A stretch of DNA of 64,000 nt from Phaeotremella fagi (taxonomy: Eukaryota; Basidiomycota; Tremellomycetes; Tremellales; Phaeotremellaceae): positions 372,001 to 436,000 of the forward strand of contig BCHU01000004.1 in the NCBI GenBank assembly GCA_001599715.1, read 5' to 3'. Below the pieces are notes generated by a model that worked only from the letters and a program-made list of their open reading frames with translations, was not told the origin of the DNA and ran no database searches. The position numbers and the translations under genes are program-made. The first letter of the stretch is position 1. Every line of letters begins with the position of its first letter. Positions 1-11,919 of this stretch are shown here, in pieces.

Positions 1-1
1 A

Positions 2-1669
2 TCAGGATGGTCGTTCTGGAGGAAAACCCCTCAACCAAAGCCTTTGGTTACATCTGGAGGTGGAGCGTTGGAAATTAAAGCCATGTCGCCGGATACGCCT
101 CATACAGCTACATCTGTCAATATGGATAATAGAGGATCGACAAGTCGTTCAGCTTCAATTATCTCTCCACAGAATTCAAGACCTGCATCACCAGCACCAC
201 CACCAGCACCGTCAAATGATGAATTCGGTCATTCAGCGCCCAGTGAAAATTTGAATGCCAATCAAGGTCCTTCAGCAGTTTCACGATTCTTTGGTAGACT
301 TTCACGTAAACCTACATCAAGATCTCAGGAAGTTGATGCGAAGGATCTAGAACTTTCAGCTGACGATTTCAGTTTCCTTGAAGAAGTCCCTTCGATAACT
401 TCGCCACCTGTCGATAGGGGTGTTGCAGATTTGTTATTGCTCGATGGGGAACCACCTAAACAACCAGCCAATCTTGAATCGGTTTTATCAGCTCGTTCAC
501 CCGTCGTACAACCCACTCCGTTGTCTTCGTCAACGGCCTCCAGAGCACCGGGTGTTCCATACACTTATACAAGATCTGTATCAAATTCTTCAACTTCAAG
601 TGGTAGATTCGTAGCTCGAATGAAAACCGCTCCAACGAGTAATAACAATGATATGGATCTACTTGGTGGGCTAAGTTTCGATGGACCACCTTCATCCGCT
701 GGGTTGTCTTCACCAGCAACTGTGGCTTCACCAATCACGACTAATTCAGCATGGGACGATTTCCTTTCGTCTTCACAAACGAAACCTACCACTCAAAATT
801 CCATTCTATCACCTCTCTCCCCTCCTCCTCAAAGAGTTCCTTCCATCCCTCCTCCAATTTCCTTCACCCCACCTCCAACTCTACCTCCGGCGCAAAAGAA
901 AGTGGACGATGGATTTGGAGATTTTGATGATTTCACTAGTGCACCTGTCAAAGGTTCAACGACGACGACGACGGCTTTTGACGATTTTGGTGATTTTGCG
1001 AATTTTGATTCAGCCACGACTTTAGCTGCACCACTTCCGTTGACGATGCCATCGAAAAACATTTTACCAACAAACAGTATCCTTCAACCTACATCCACAC
1101 CACCGTCTTCCCTCGCTAAACAAATGTTAACCCCTCAAACGACCCGATCACCACCGAGAAATACATCTTCATTGGGATCCTCACCGCTCGGTAATCAATT
1201 CGTTACTCCTACCCATCCACGACCAAGTCCATTAGATCATACACCAACACTATCGTTAATCACCGAAGCTTCGAGTTCGAAAGGTAAAAGATGGCCTGCA
1301 CCGCCTTCGCCCATCGCACCAGCTTTAGAACCTCCACCAAGAGTAGGACAGAACGCGACCACGACGTCAACGAATTCATTCCCATTCTTAAGTCCACCAC
1401 CACCTTCAGGTAGACCTTCGACGATAGTCAGTTTATTAGATAATAATCAGACTCAATTGAGTTCTTCAGTCGCTCTGGGTAGTCTACAGAATTCTGAGGT
1501 CTTGTCACCGATCTCTTCAGGTCTTTCGGCTCCTTTGAAATCTAATAGTCCTGCCCATGGTCCTGTACCTGGGCCTCCAATGGCTGGGTTGACTCCTACA
1601 CCGATAACCAACAAAACTGGGAAACAAGGTCTTTCAGCTCAGGATTTATCGTTTTTCGATAGTTTGTGA
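2..1669 (+). CDS. C-terminal part of a Ser/Pro-rich protein with DFGDF motifs (5' end outside window)
   Basis: The frame is open from the first bases of the window, so the N-terminus lies to the left. About 555 residues are visible, very rich in Ser, Pro and Thr with no folded domain I recognise. Near the middle are clustered acidic-Phe motifs (GFGDFDDF, then DDFGDFANF), which match the FG[PDE]-aromatic consensus bound by the gamma-ear of AP-1 and the ear of GGA adaptors. Two similar short motifs bracket the region: LSADDFSFLE early and LSAQDLSFFDSL at the very C-terminus. A WSFWRK segment lies at the left edge. I infer an accessory factor of clathrin or Golgi/endosome traffic; the family cannot be fixed without the missing N-terminus. 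It ends in TGA at 1667-1669 and is convergent with the DHHC gene about 60 bp away. Confidence 0.75.
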   Translation, partial: SGWSFWRKTPQPKPLVTSGGGALEIKAMSPDTPHTATSVNMDNRGSTSRSASIISPQNSRPASPAPPPAPSNDEFGHSAPSENLNANQGPSAVSRFFGRLSRKPTSRSQEVDAKDLELSADDFSFLEEVPSITSPPVDRGVADLLLLDGEPPKQPANLESVLSARSPVVQPTPLSSSTASRAPGVPYTYTRSVSNSSTSSGRFVARMKTAPTSNNNDMDLLGGLSFDGPPSSAGLSSPATVASPITTNSAWDDFLSSSQTKPTTQNSILSPLSPPPQRVPSIPPPISFTPPPTLPPAQKKVDDGFGDFDDFTSAPVKGSTTTTTAFDDFGDFANFDSATTLAAPLPLTMPSKNILPTNSILQPTSTPPSSLAKQMLTPQTTRSPPRNTSSLGSSPLGNQFVTPTHPRPSPLDHTPTLSLITEASSSKGKRWPAPPSPIAPALEPPPRVGQNATTTSTNSFPFLSPPPPSGRPSTIVSLLDNNQTQLSSSVALGSLQNSEVLSPISSGLSAPLKSNSPAHGPVPGPPMAGLTPTPITNKTGKQGLSAQDLSFFDSL

Positions 1670-1730
1670 GAAATCTATTGGTTTTTGTACTGCTGAAAAA
1701 TGTTATACAACATATCTATCATGCTTTTAT

Positions 1731-3087
1731 TTATCTATCGTCCCCGTCTTGCAGCACTTCACTAATCAATCTCCGTTTAACTAAAGGTGCCAAAGGCCAA
1801 TTCAACGTATCCTCAAAACTCAATCCATCACCCCAAAACCAACCATCACCCAAAAATAACTTCAAATTCCCTTTCAAACCTCGATCATAAGCCCGTTCAC
1901 CTGGTTGAGTACTGATTACCTTCCCCCCCTCGTCCTCTGGATTGGGTATCCAGAAATATCTCTTTTCCGAAAATCTTTCGAGATCTTTGATGAGTTTTTG
2001 TGGGATCGGTTGGTTTTTCTCAGTTAGGGTTTTGAGAGCTCGAAGACATCTTTGATGGGATCTTTTACGTTCTATGTCGACTGTTAGGTCACCTTTTGAT
2101 ATTGAGTTTAGGGTTGATAAGCCCAACGCCTAAAAGTGAATGGATCAACATATGAAAATGGTATCAGAAGGTGTTCACTCACTCCAGTTATCAATCCTAG
2201 TATCCCACCCAAGAACACTAGAAGTGCAATTTCAAGTCTCAAAGAACCGTTTCCAGTTTTATCGATTTCATCCATCTTCAACCAGCCTAATATCACACCT
2301 CCGAAATATCGTCCGACAGGTCCACCTGCTATGATCCAGCTATAGGATTTCGACCACCATCGCCGTAAGATTTCTTCATCGTTTAGAGCGAATTTAAACG
2401 TTCTCAGTAAACGTGAGAAGAGTGGTTTGTATAGTGGGAGAGATAGTAGGAAAACTGTCGGTGGAGTTAGGAAGAGGAGGGTAAGGAATGTTGGGATGTA
2501 CGGTGCTGTCAGACAATTTGCGAACTTTTCGTTGATCAGTTTCTTGTTTAGATTTCTTGGGAGAAGGGAACATACGAATACACAATGGTGATCGAAACCT
2601 GTACGACAAACTCCACATTCTGAACAATGTCTCGTACGAGCTGGTTTCCAACGACCCCCACATCGACCTTTCCAACATCGATTAACAGTCGCTATATCAT
2701 CTTCCAAAACGGAAATAAAAGGTGTAGTTGTAGTCTCAGAACCAGAGATTTTATGAATTATCTCTCTGATAGATAATGAATCTTCCGGTGAAAGACATTC
2801 GAAAATCACCGTTTGATTCAGTATGTTTTCAGGAGGGTTGGGAGGTGGTTGACATGAGTTTTTGGGTAGGAAATAGAGTTTGAGGAATGAGATTGTTATT
2901 GGAGTTATTAGGATGGTTGGGAGGATTGTATAGATGCCTTTATGTTCAGTGTAAGTGGGTCTTCTTGATACGTACGAGAGATTATTGGGCGACCAAGTTC
3001 TGTCTTTATGAATTTCGCTGAAAGATGGTTAGAAGATGTTTGGGTAGGGAATACCTACGACCAATCTCGAATGTCAAGGTTTTCCAT
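1731..3087 (-). CDS. DHHC-type palmitoyltransferase
   Basis: Protein S-acyltransferase of the DHHC family, which attaches palmitate to cysteines of membrane-associated proteins at Golgi, ER, vacuole or plasma membrane. Reconstructed with three introns (3018-3058, 2525-2575, 2130-2182), giving about 403 residues starting MENLDIRDW. The first intron has a CTAAC branch site and the exons join in frame. The Cys-rich domain reads CGGRWKPARTRHC, then CGVCRTGFDHHC, and continues across the second intron to FFANC, so the Zn-binding cysteines and the DHHC catalytic motif are intact. Four hydrophobic segments are visible, two before and two after the Cys-rich domain, the usual topology. The C-terminal tail of about 130 residues is basic and hydrophilic. 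I cannot assign it to a specific yeast Pfa, Swf1 or Erf2 orthologue. It is divergent from the oxysterol-binding protein gene. Confidence 0.88.
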
Positions 3088-3500
3088 GCCCAGCTGGGAG
3101 GCTTCAGCTACTTTCACTTTGCTGAATAACAGACATGACTCACAAGAAGTAGGAGAGGAGAGCTGGGGGGACCAGTTGTTGTGCTATCCAAGTGAATTTT
3201 GACATTAAGATGGAGGAGAACAAGTTGAGTTTGGTTAGATTTCACTCATAAAAGAGTGTCAATAGAGTGGAGCCCCGCGTTCAGGATTAAATTAGTGACT
3301 CCTGTCATCCCTCCTAGATTGTGTTGATGGTGTTTGGTTTTCCATTGTTCATCCATATATCTAACTTATTTATTACTTTATCATACTTCAAATAATCATA
3401 CCAAGTAACGTATCATACAGCCCAAACATCGCTCCAACACAAACATTGGACGAAAGTCATCCAATCTCAGGTTCTCAACTCGCGATCGGGTTGCTCCACC
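3088..3500. promoter_or_regulatory. Divergent intergenic region between DHHC and OSBP genes
   Basis: About 410 bp shared upstream region of two divergent genes. It holds one TGACTCA heptamer (3136-3142), which equals the consensus for Gcn4/AP-1-type bZIP factors; a single site can occur by chance. A pyrimidine- and TA-rich stretch before 3400 is the likely OSBP core promoter. No gene is seen inside. Confidence 0.4.
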
Positions 3501-6500
3501 ATGTCAGTTCCCGCACCACCCGCACCAACAACCACAACAAAGTCAGTTCAACAAGCATCGCAACCTCCAACCCAAGCCGCTGCGTTGTATAGTTTTAAAC
3601 TTCTATCTGCACTTCGATCAGATAATCCATCAGATGTCCAACCTTTCCTTGATGAATTGAAATCTGGTTCAGGAGATGGGGTTGATGATACGGCAAAAGC
3701 TGGAAAGCTGTTGGGTATGGCTGTTAGAGTTGGTTCAGGTAGGTTATACTGCTATTCCAGAGAGTATAATAACATTAAATACCACCTAATAGTACCAACG
3801 ATCTCACTCGTACTTTCATCTCCATACATTTCAAATCCGAATATACCCTCGTCAACAACATCCCTCGCATCACCTTTGCACGTTGCTAGTGAAATAGGTA
3901 GAGCTGACGTTGTTGAACTCCTCCTAAACGATCCAAGGATCAACGACACCATCCATGACGAACAATCGAGAACTGCGTTAGAATGTGCTGCAACCGGTCA
4001 GATCGCTGCTCTCATCGAGGATTCTAGAGGGGCTCTCCAAACTAAATATCTGGCTTTGTTGGCTGGTTATGTAGGAAGTCCACTTAGTTCTGTGGAGGAA
4101 AGTTTGGTTCTCATAGACTTCTTACAGGGTCCCAGGTGAGTATAAACAAAGACTTTGTATCAGCCCACTGACTCCAATCAGAACTGAAATCCTTAATCTC
4201 AACGCCCTAGACGAACGTAGCGGTACCAGTTTACTTCACGAAGCAGCTCGTCGTCGAGATCTTCGTCTAGTAGAACTAGCCGTCAAACGTGGTGCTGACG
4301 TCTTTGTTCGCGACAAGAAAGGAAAACGCGTTCTTGAAGGTGAAAAGGGTGCTGATGAACGTGTCAGAGTCTTCCTCAAACAGTTCAATAATCAGGATAA
4401 CGCCATTCAACCAAAGAGTGATGGTAGACCACCAGATCTTCGTGGTTTCCTCAGTAAATGGGTCAACTATAGAAGTGGTTGGAGAACCCGTTGGTTCGTT
4501 CTCGAAAACGGTGTTTTATCGTATTATCGAAATAGGGAAGACGAAACTGTTGCTTGTAGAGGTTCCATCGCTATGGGGGTAGCTAATCTTGTCCCATCAA
4601 GTGACGGTTCACGATTCGAAGTTCATTCAAGAGTTTCTTCGTCGGTTCCAAAACTTATCGTCAAGTCAGCTCATCGAGCTGAGATTGCCAGATGGGTTCA
4701 AACCATTCGATTGAATATCGAATATTACCGTAACGGTGCCGGTTCAGTTAAAGAATCGTCTAATCAACCTAAACGAAGTGTTAGTATCAAAAGCGTTACT
4801 GGTCGAACTAGTGCTTCACCGTTGACAATCACATCACCACTTAATGCTTTACCACCTGCAGACACATTCCTTAGCCCAGCTTTAAAACGCTCAACCACTG
4901 GTTTAAGTGCCTTCAACGCACCGATTACTACTGAAAGGTCTAGGAAAAGGTCTCAATCTCCAACAGGTACTGCGGGAACGGATACGATGGATGAAGGTGG
5001 CGATGCTGGGTCTTATCTTGAAGCAGATCAAGCTAGTCTTAACGGTGATAACACTATAGACACTATACCTCACGATACTACATTTGATCTTGGTTTCCAT
5101 AATCTCAAAGCTCAGATGGAAATGACACAACAGTTGATCGATTCTATAGTCGCACCTCCAACTCTGGAATCGTCATCTCGACCATCTCTTGAACGTCAAG
5201 CTTCTAGGCAAGAAGCTGTTAAATCAGCTTTACACTCTTCGCTCGCTTCGTTGACGGCTCTTGTGGATCGTCAAAACGCAATGGCTCATGAAAGAGAGCG
5301 TTACCTTCTCAACAGAATTCACAGAGAGGTGGAAGCTCGAAGATTATGGGAAGAAACGATGTTGACAGTAGCTCAACAGCAAGCTGATATGGATCGACAA
5401 CTTGATGAAGCTGCGCGCGATAACGAAAAGAAACGTAGAGCTTTACGTCAAGCCAGAGGTGTACTCGCTAGTTTCAGTCAAGGTGATGGAAGTTTACCAA
5501 CGTCACCATATCCACTTTCTGATCAACTTACACCAATGGGTTTGAGTGGTGGTGAAAACTCTGCTTTGAGTGGGGAGAGCACCAAAGGTATCCTCGATGT
5601 CCCACCCGTATCACCAGGTACATTCGCCATCCCCGGTCATCGATCTTCAATCTCCATACCAAACATTCAACAAATTCAGAAAACCATCGAAGAAGCTGAT
5701 CCAGATTCTGATGATTCCGATGATGAATTTTTCGATGCCGTCGAAGCTAATCAATTACCTAATTTGAAACTTTACGAGAGTATCGCTCATCCAGAAAGAC
5801 CTGGTACGCCACAAGCAGTTCATGAGGACAGTCACTTTGATCTTCCACCTCAAAACGATGTTGTGAAAGCTGGTACGATCCGGGAAGCTTTGGCTAGAAA
5901 AAGTTTGGAACCGTATAACCATGTTAGAAGTCGTTTACCTATCGATGATGATAAACGACCCGCTGTCAGTTGTAAGTTCGAATAAACCCCTATGCGTTCG
6001 GGATGTCAACTGACGAATACTAGTATGGAGTATTCTTAAATCATCGGTTGGAAAGGATCTTACCAAGATTTCTTTCCCTGTCAGTTTCAACGAGTGTACG
6101 TCGATGTTACAGCGAATGGGTCAGTTATGTTTTGAATTAAGGATCTCAAGGACAGGGCTGACACTGCGTATTTAGCTGAGGATATGGAATACGACGCTTG
6201 TTTGACTGTAGCTGCATCTGAAGAGGATTCTCTCAAACGTATGGCGTTCGTTGGTGCTTTCGCCATGGTGAGTTTCATGATCGTACTTTTAGGACTAATT
6301 CACATCTTTCAGAGTAACTACAGTTCTACGATTGGAAGAGTGGCCAAACCATTCAACCCAATGTTGAGTCAAAGTTTCGAATACGCTATTCCAAATCGAT
6401 ACCGATATGTCTCAGAGCAAGTATCACATCATCCTGTAAGCAATACTCAACTCAAAAGCTGTTGATAGTCAAGCTTACGAAACAACCAGCCAATCTCAGC

Positions 6501-7685
6501 TTGTTATTCTGAAGCACCAACTTGGAGATACTTTGGTGAAGTTGACGCCCAGAATAAATTCCAAGGTCGTTCATTCGAAATTCGACCTACCGGTGTTGCC
6601 CATGCTGAATTGATCATTCCCAAATCATGGGTGAGACCTGGTTTGGCTTATCCTGATGCTGGACCTGATTATGGTGATGGTTATGTTGTCGAACATTATT
6701 CGTGAGTTTGATTAGCAAGCTTGAGTCGACTGCTAATGATTGTGATAAATAGATGGAAGAAGGTTATTACGAATATCTCGAATTTCATCATGGGTTCACC
6801 CATTATTGATCATTATGGAGATTTGAACATCAGTGAGTTCGATAATTTCAATTACATGTATGTTGCTAAAACATAATGCAGCCAATCACCGTACCGGCGA
6901 AACTTGTACTTTGACATTCAAACCAAGAGGATGGAGAGGGAAGGACGCTTTTGAGATCAAAGGAACGGTATTTGACGCATCAAGAAAACCAGGTTGGGAT
7001 ATTGCAGGACGTAAGGAAATTTTATTTTCTCTATTGGTACTTACTGATCGTTCGTTTTTCAGGATGGGACAAACAATTGGTTGCGAGACGATCTGGAACG
7101 AGTGCGGCTCCACTCGAAGCTGATGTCCAAGTTAAACCCTCACAAAAGGAATACCTACTTTTATGGAGGAACGGTGAAGCTCCACCTGCACCGTTTAATT
7201 TGACACCGTTTGCTGTCACTCTTGTATGTGATTTAATGCGAATACGTATACATGAAATCTGCTGACTGACTTGCGTTGTTTAGAACGATATTCCAAAGGG
7301 ACTAGAGGGATATCTATGTCCTACTGATTGTCGATTACGTGTTGATCAACGTGCTTTCGAGAATGCCGAATATGATAGGGCGCAAGAGTGAGTGACAATG
7401 GGCTTCAACAAATAAATCCATTCATCTGACAAAATCAACTTCAGACTTAAAACAGCACAGGAAGAGAAACAACGTCAAACCCGTAAACTAAGATCTGAAG
7501 GTCAACTACCACCTCACGAACCACGTTGGTTCATCTCCACCATCGATAACGATACTGGTGAAAGGTTATGGGAACCAAAGAGAGATCACGAGAATGGTGA
7601 AGTTGAGTTTTGGGTTGAGAGAGAGAAAGCTGGTCAGAAGGGGGAATGGAATGATGTCGAGAGAATTTTCGTGGAGGATAAATAG
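3501..7685 (+). CDS. Oxysterol-binding protein, long form (ankyrin-PH-FFAT-ORD), Osh1/Osh2-like
   Basis: Sterol/phosphoinositide transfer protein at membrane contact sites. Eleven introns can be placed (3739-3792, 4136-4181, 5972-6023, 6120-6175, 6268-6312, 6436-6489, 6702-6752, 6833-6881, 7011-7062, 7224-7283, 7388-7444), giving about 1202 residues in one frame. Domain order: N-terminal ankyrin repeats (PLHVASEIGRADVVELLL, SLLHEAARRRDLRLVELAVKRG), a PH domain near 4440-4720 (GFLSKWVN to RWFVLENGVLSYY), a coiled-coil region, an FFAT motif DDEFFDAVEAN preceded by acidic residues, then the oxysterol-binding domain from LWSILKSSVGKDLTKISFP, including EQVSHHP, the family signature. This architecture is that of yeast Osh1 and Osh2. 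FFAT binds VAP/Scs2 on the ER, so the protein probably bridges ER and Golgi or plasma membrane. Start chosen at the first ATG, 3501, in frame with the ankyrin region. Confidence 0.95.
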
Positions 7686-8135
7686 GTTTTTAATGGCTTA
7701 CATAGGATATATTTGGGTACAGGACTTGTACTCTATGGCGAAATGATTCATTGGATGAAATCTGTGGTTACAAGTATGATACTTGTGTGGTGCAGTGGTA
7801 GTGCCACTGAGAGTTGCTTTTTGTGTTTTGTGTATACGAAAATTGATTTAGGCTGTCCTCTTGAAAGGAGTGGATGAGTGTTGGAGATTGGGTAGAGGGG
7901 AGAGTGGGAGGGAATAGCACAGATGAGAAGTGATTTGAGGGAATACAATGGTAAAATGAAAGGACAAAAGAGTAAGACAACACAACAACACTGCATTCCA
8001 AACACGACTCCGTGCGATGTGCATTGACCCACTCCTTCTGATTATCATTATATCATTATCATCATTAGAAATACTATACATCTATACATATACCCCATTT
8101 AATCATTGACATCATATCCTACATCCATACAGAAA
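7686..8135. other. Intergenic region, no gene seen
   Basis: About 450 bp between two genes in the same direction. Reading frames on the minus strand are short and have no recognisable domain. The last 100 bp before 8136 are TA-rich (ATTATCATTATATCATTATC) and probably contain the promoter and 5' leader of the next gene. Confidence 0.5.
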
Positions 8136-10831
8136 ATGAAATCAATATTCAGACGATCAAAACAACCACCAGCAAAATCAACAGAAGAAACTACGATCCC
8201 CACCTCGAACGATATTCTAAATCTCTCAACACCAACGAGAAATTTACGACCGATCCAATTCGAACCAAACAGAATAGCGACTTTATACATCACACCTTCT
8301 GATCGTGATCTGTATCTAAGTGCCATGTCACAATTAGACAATCCACCTAAAGAATTACCGTTATGGTCTGAACCTGCACCTAGATTACCTGCTTTGACAA
8401 CTACTTCAACCTCAGGTAACGGTAACGGTAGTGGTAGCGGTAACGAAACTTTTTGGCCAACTTCACCTAAGCTAGTTACTTCACCTGAATTACAATCTAC
8501 AACCAACGGTTTAATGATCAGAGACGAATTTCGAAGAGTCCCAACATCCATTCGATCAATTCGACATGCCCTCCTAACCATCTCTCAACCCTCTTCATTG
8601 AAATTCATCTCTTTCCCACCAGAATTGTTGATTGCTGTTTGTGAGGTGGTCAAGAAGAATTGGTTCATGGGTGTCTTGGGTTTTAGTGAAACGTTGGATA
8701 GTTTACAGAATAGGATTACGCTTGGTGAAAATGTTGTTGGGAATTTTAGGATTGATTTAGCTGGTCAGGCTTGGAAACGAAAGGGGAGGGAGGAGTTGGA
8801 GTAGGTGTTTTCTTTGTTTTTCTTTTGGATACATGTGTTGACATTGATTTAGCTCTATTCATCTTCTTTTAGCTATTTTCACACTTCTCGGGACTCATGG
8901 TTGGACTTTGGTTGATAGTTTACAAGCCGCTTTGACTAAAAGGGATTATCATAATCTTTTATTTTCACATTCGATCGACACTGCCATCGCTCCCCCTTTG
9001 TTCTTCGCCATCACTTTTCCAGGTAGGTATCTTTTATATTATCAAGCTTTATGCTGATATTTGCTGTAACCTAGTACCCGATGTTATCTCCCTCATCTCA
9101 CCACCACCAAAATCAACGCCAGCTTTGATCTCAGCAGTCCGAAACTCCATCATATCACCTGATACCGTTGCCCATTCGCGATCTGCCACAGGCAACACCG
9201 ATCGCACATTAGTCAACCCCCCAGCTAAACATGTAACGTGGGATCAATCAAACCAAATAATCTCCAAAGGTGTAAAAGACGAAGGTTGGCATCATAAAGG
9301 AGTTTACAAATTCCATATCAACGGAATGAAGAGATTACTCGGTGGTGTGAAATCTAAATTTTTCGAAAATCTAACGCCACTCTTGGTTCTCGGTATCGTT
9401 AATTCAATGAGTAATTTACATTTCGGTTTGGTTGGTTCAATACCTCTAGTTCCTGTTACTAAAGGTAGAGATTTATTGATTTTCACTTCGTTACCTACTT
9501 CGGGTTTGGGGGTTGAAGATTCTTTCATCGTTGAGGCTTCTACTCCCGATAATGCTCCACGAGGAGTTGTATCGAAAAATGTTGCTCCCAGTCCAACAAA
9601 AGCTTCTCAACCTGAACGTCGAGTTTTACCTTGGACTTCAATAATCGAAGGTACTCCAGGCGAGTCTGATATTGTCAATACCGCTCAATCATCTCCTACC
9701 CGTCCGTCACCGACCGGCACAAAAGCTGTATACACTCCTTCGACTGGACCACATTCAAGAAACCAATCCATTGATAGTAACCGTCCACTCGTTCAGGTCA
9801 TACCTAGTACACCATCAGTTACACGCTCTGCTTCTGCTCAATCTTCACCCCGTCCTCGGGGTCTTTTATTGAAAAAGAATAGTTTGCGAAACCGTTCAGC
9901 GACAGGTCTTCATGGTAACAATGGCAACAACGGCTCACAAAATCCTACCCAGGTTGACACCACGACGACATCAACACCACCAATCTTCAACTCACAGAGA
10001 CTCAACCAAGATCGATCATCTATGGATAACGATGATAACGCAGCTAGGAAATCAGAGTGGACAGTTATTAATACACCTGATCAAGTTGGTGCATTGGGAG
10101 TTAGCGTCTTCGAACCCCATCACAATAAAAGAGATACCGTCAATACCTCTGGAACAGGTCAATCGATCTACGTCGACGCGTCTGAACGAGATCATCCAGA
10201 TCCAAAACCAACAACCACTGCACCAATTCAACCAGAAGCTTTTAACGAAATTCACCAAACTCCAGATCCAAGTTTCACGAAACTGGTACCATTAGGTGAA
10301 CCACTTCGACCAAACTCCGAAGCAGGATCAATGTTACCTATTAGAACCAACAAAAGTCCGAAACGAAGAGAAGTGATAGATGTCGGTTCGGGGGTTGGTA
10401 TTTCCAGCGTTCATGGGAGTGTCGGTTTCTTGCCTTCTACATTATCAGGTCATGTTGGTGAAATGGGAGAAATAAGTCCAACTTCTGGTGGTGATACTTC
10501 AAACGCTTCGAATCAAGAATTAGGGGTTATCAAGGATGGTGAGGGTGAACATGATCATTCGACGAATCTTGGAATTCCTGGACGAAGAATTTGGGATGAA
10601 GATCATGGAGTTTGGGTCGATATTCATCAACCTGGTAGTAGTGGAGCTATACCCTCAGGCTCGGGTGATGTCCCACCACCTGTTACTAGTTCACAATCGA
10701 ATGCCAACAAACCGAAAATCGATTTATTGTTACCTAACGAAACTGAACCACCGACTGAGAAAGCTAAAAAGGGTAAATCAAAAATCGGAAGTGGGAGAAC
10801 TAAATTCAAATTGTTTTCATCTTCATCTTGA
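8136..10831 (+). CDS. Hypothetical protein, Ser/Pro-rich C-terminal half
   Basis: I do not recognise this protein. Two introns (8801-8852 and 9023-9074) join three exons into about 863 residues, starting MKSIFRRSKQPP at 8136. The N-terminal third looks folded: it begins with a basic stretch and has regular hydrophobic patterns, including KFISFPPELLIAVCEVV, HLLLAIFTLLGTHGW and PLFFAITFPVPDV across the two exon joins. From about residue 330 on it is disordered, rich in Ser, Thr, Pro and Asn. It ends with a basic tail KAKKGKSKIGSGRTKFK. Residues that follow both introns continue the frame and the hydrophobic pattern, so the splice model is well supported. Possibly a membrane-peripheral or signalling protein; no function can be inferred. 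An alternative in-frame non-ATG start lies upstream at 8106 but ATG 8136 is preferred. Confidence 0.8.
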
Positions 10832-11919
10832 GCTTTTGATCTATTTTCATTTCTTTCTTCTTGTTTCTATAATTTGATGTGACTTGTTCAGTTGTGAATA
10901 TGGGACATTTATTTGAATCCATTAGATAAACGATAACTTACGATATATAGATCTTGATGCATAAATTATACACGACACGGAGATGGTAGGGTAAGTAAAC
11001 ATTAATCTACTTAATTGATTTCTTCGTCTTTACAAGGAAACGTGGACACGCAATGAATACAATTGTTCTTGGAATGTAACCCATACACTGGTCCTTGTTT
11101 ATTTGTGGTTATTGGATGTTTAATTTAGGCTACAAATACCATCGCCCACTGGACCAACTTTTGCATTCACACAGCACCTTCCCCCAAGTAATCCACTCAC
11201 AGACGACCTAAGCCAAAACCTTATCTCTCACGTTTGTATGAGCACTTTTGCATCCCAGCCTTCTTGAATCTACTCGCCATGAGAAGGCATTTTTGATAAA
11301 AAGAATTGTCAGAGTCTCTCCTGTAAAACACCTAGCAATCCCGAATCATTCCTAAATGATAATTTCAATTCACAAATTGAAACAGAAGAAGACACATGAG
11401 GTCCTTCATTTATTCAGTCATTTGTTGGAGCAATTTGTTTCCGAGGTGTACAAAATATATTACAATCTTGGAAGGCATTTTTGAATAAGTTGTTAAATGT
11501 GCTGTTACAATTTGGTGTCAAGTGAGCATCAGATCAAAGGAGATTTGGAACTCCTGACAAAAAACTTGACGAATTGGTGTTTGAGAAGCCTTTTCTTGAC
11601 AGGTCTTTTCATTTGCTTATCTATGATATCATTGGCAAGCGAGAACATCCTCTGTAGTGGTACAAAGTCTTTTCATTTGCTTATCTGTGATATCATTGAC
11701 AAGCGAGAACAACCTTTGTGGTGATAACGCTTATTTTCACTTATTTTATTTTGGCCTTCCAGTCCATAAGCATAAGGAGAGGCAAATTAGTCTCACTTTT
11801 TCTTTCTCTTTCTTTTTCTCTTCTTCTTCATTCCTAAATATCATCAATTCGCCACTCAAACTTCCAACTTCATTTCAGCCAACTTTTCACTTCAATAAAT
11901 ACATACACCTTAGGCCATC
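10832..11919. other. Long intergenic region with a short tandem duplication
   Basis: About 1.1 kb without a convincing gene. It contains an imperfect direct duplication (11604-11724, described separately) and a shorter repeated motif, AAGGCATTTTTGA, at about 11284 and 11471. The last 150 bp before 11920 are CT-rich (TTTTTCTTTCTCTTTC), typical of fungal promoters and leaders, and probably drive the orphan ORF. Confidence 0.5.
11604..11724. repeat. Imperfect tandem duplication, period 64 bp
   Basis: The segment starting TCTTTTCATTTGCTTATCT at 11604 recurs at 11668 with a few substitutions (for example CTATGATATCATTGG against CTGTGATATCATTGA). About 57 of each 64 bp are similar, ending in GTAGTGG and GTGGTGA respectively. 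It lies 200-300 bp upstream of the orphan ORF. No open frame of note spans it. Confidence 0.85.

Noticed and set aside
4137..4290. Apparent stop codons and frame changes inside the OSBP gene
   Set aside because: Each is explained by a GT-AG intron of 45-60 bp that restores the frame; it is not a pseudogene.
8099..8581. 160-codon minus-strand frame over the start of a hypothetical gene
   Set aside because: Overlaps exon 1 of a better supported gene with continuing exons.
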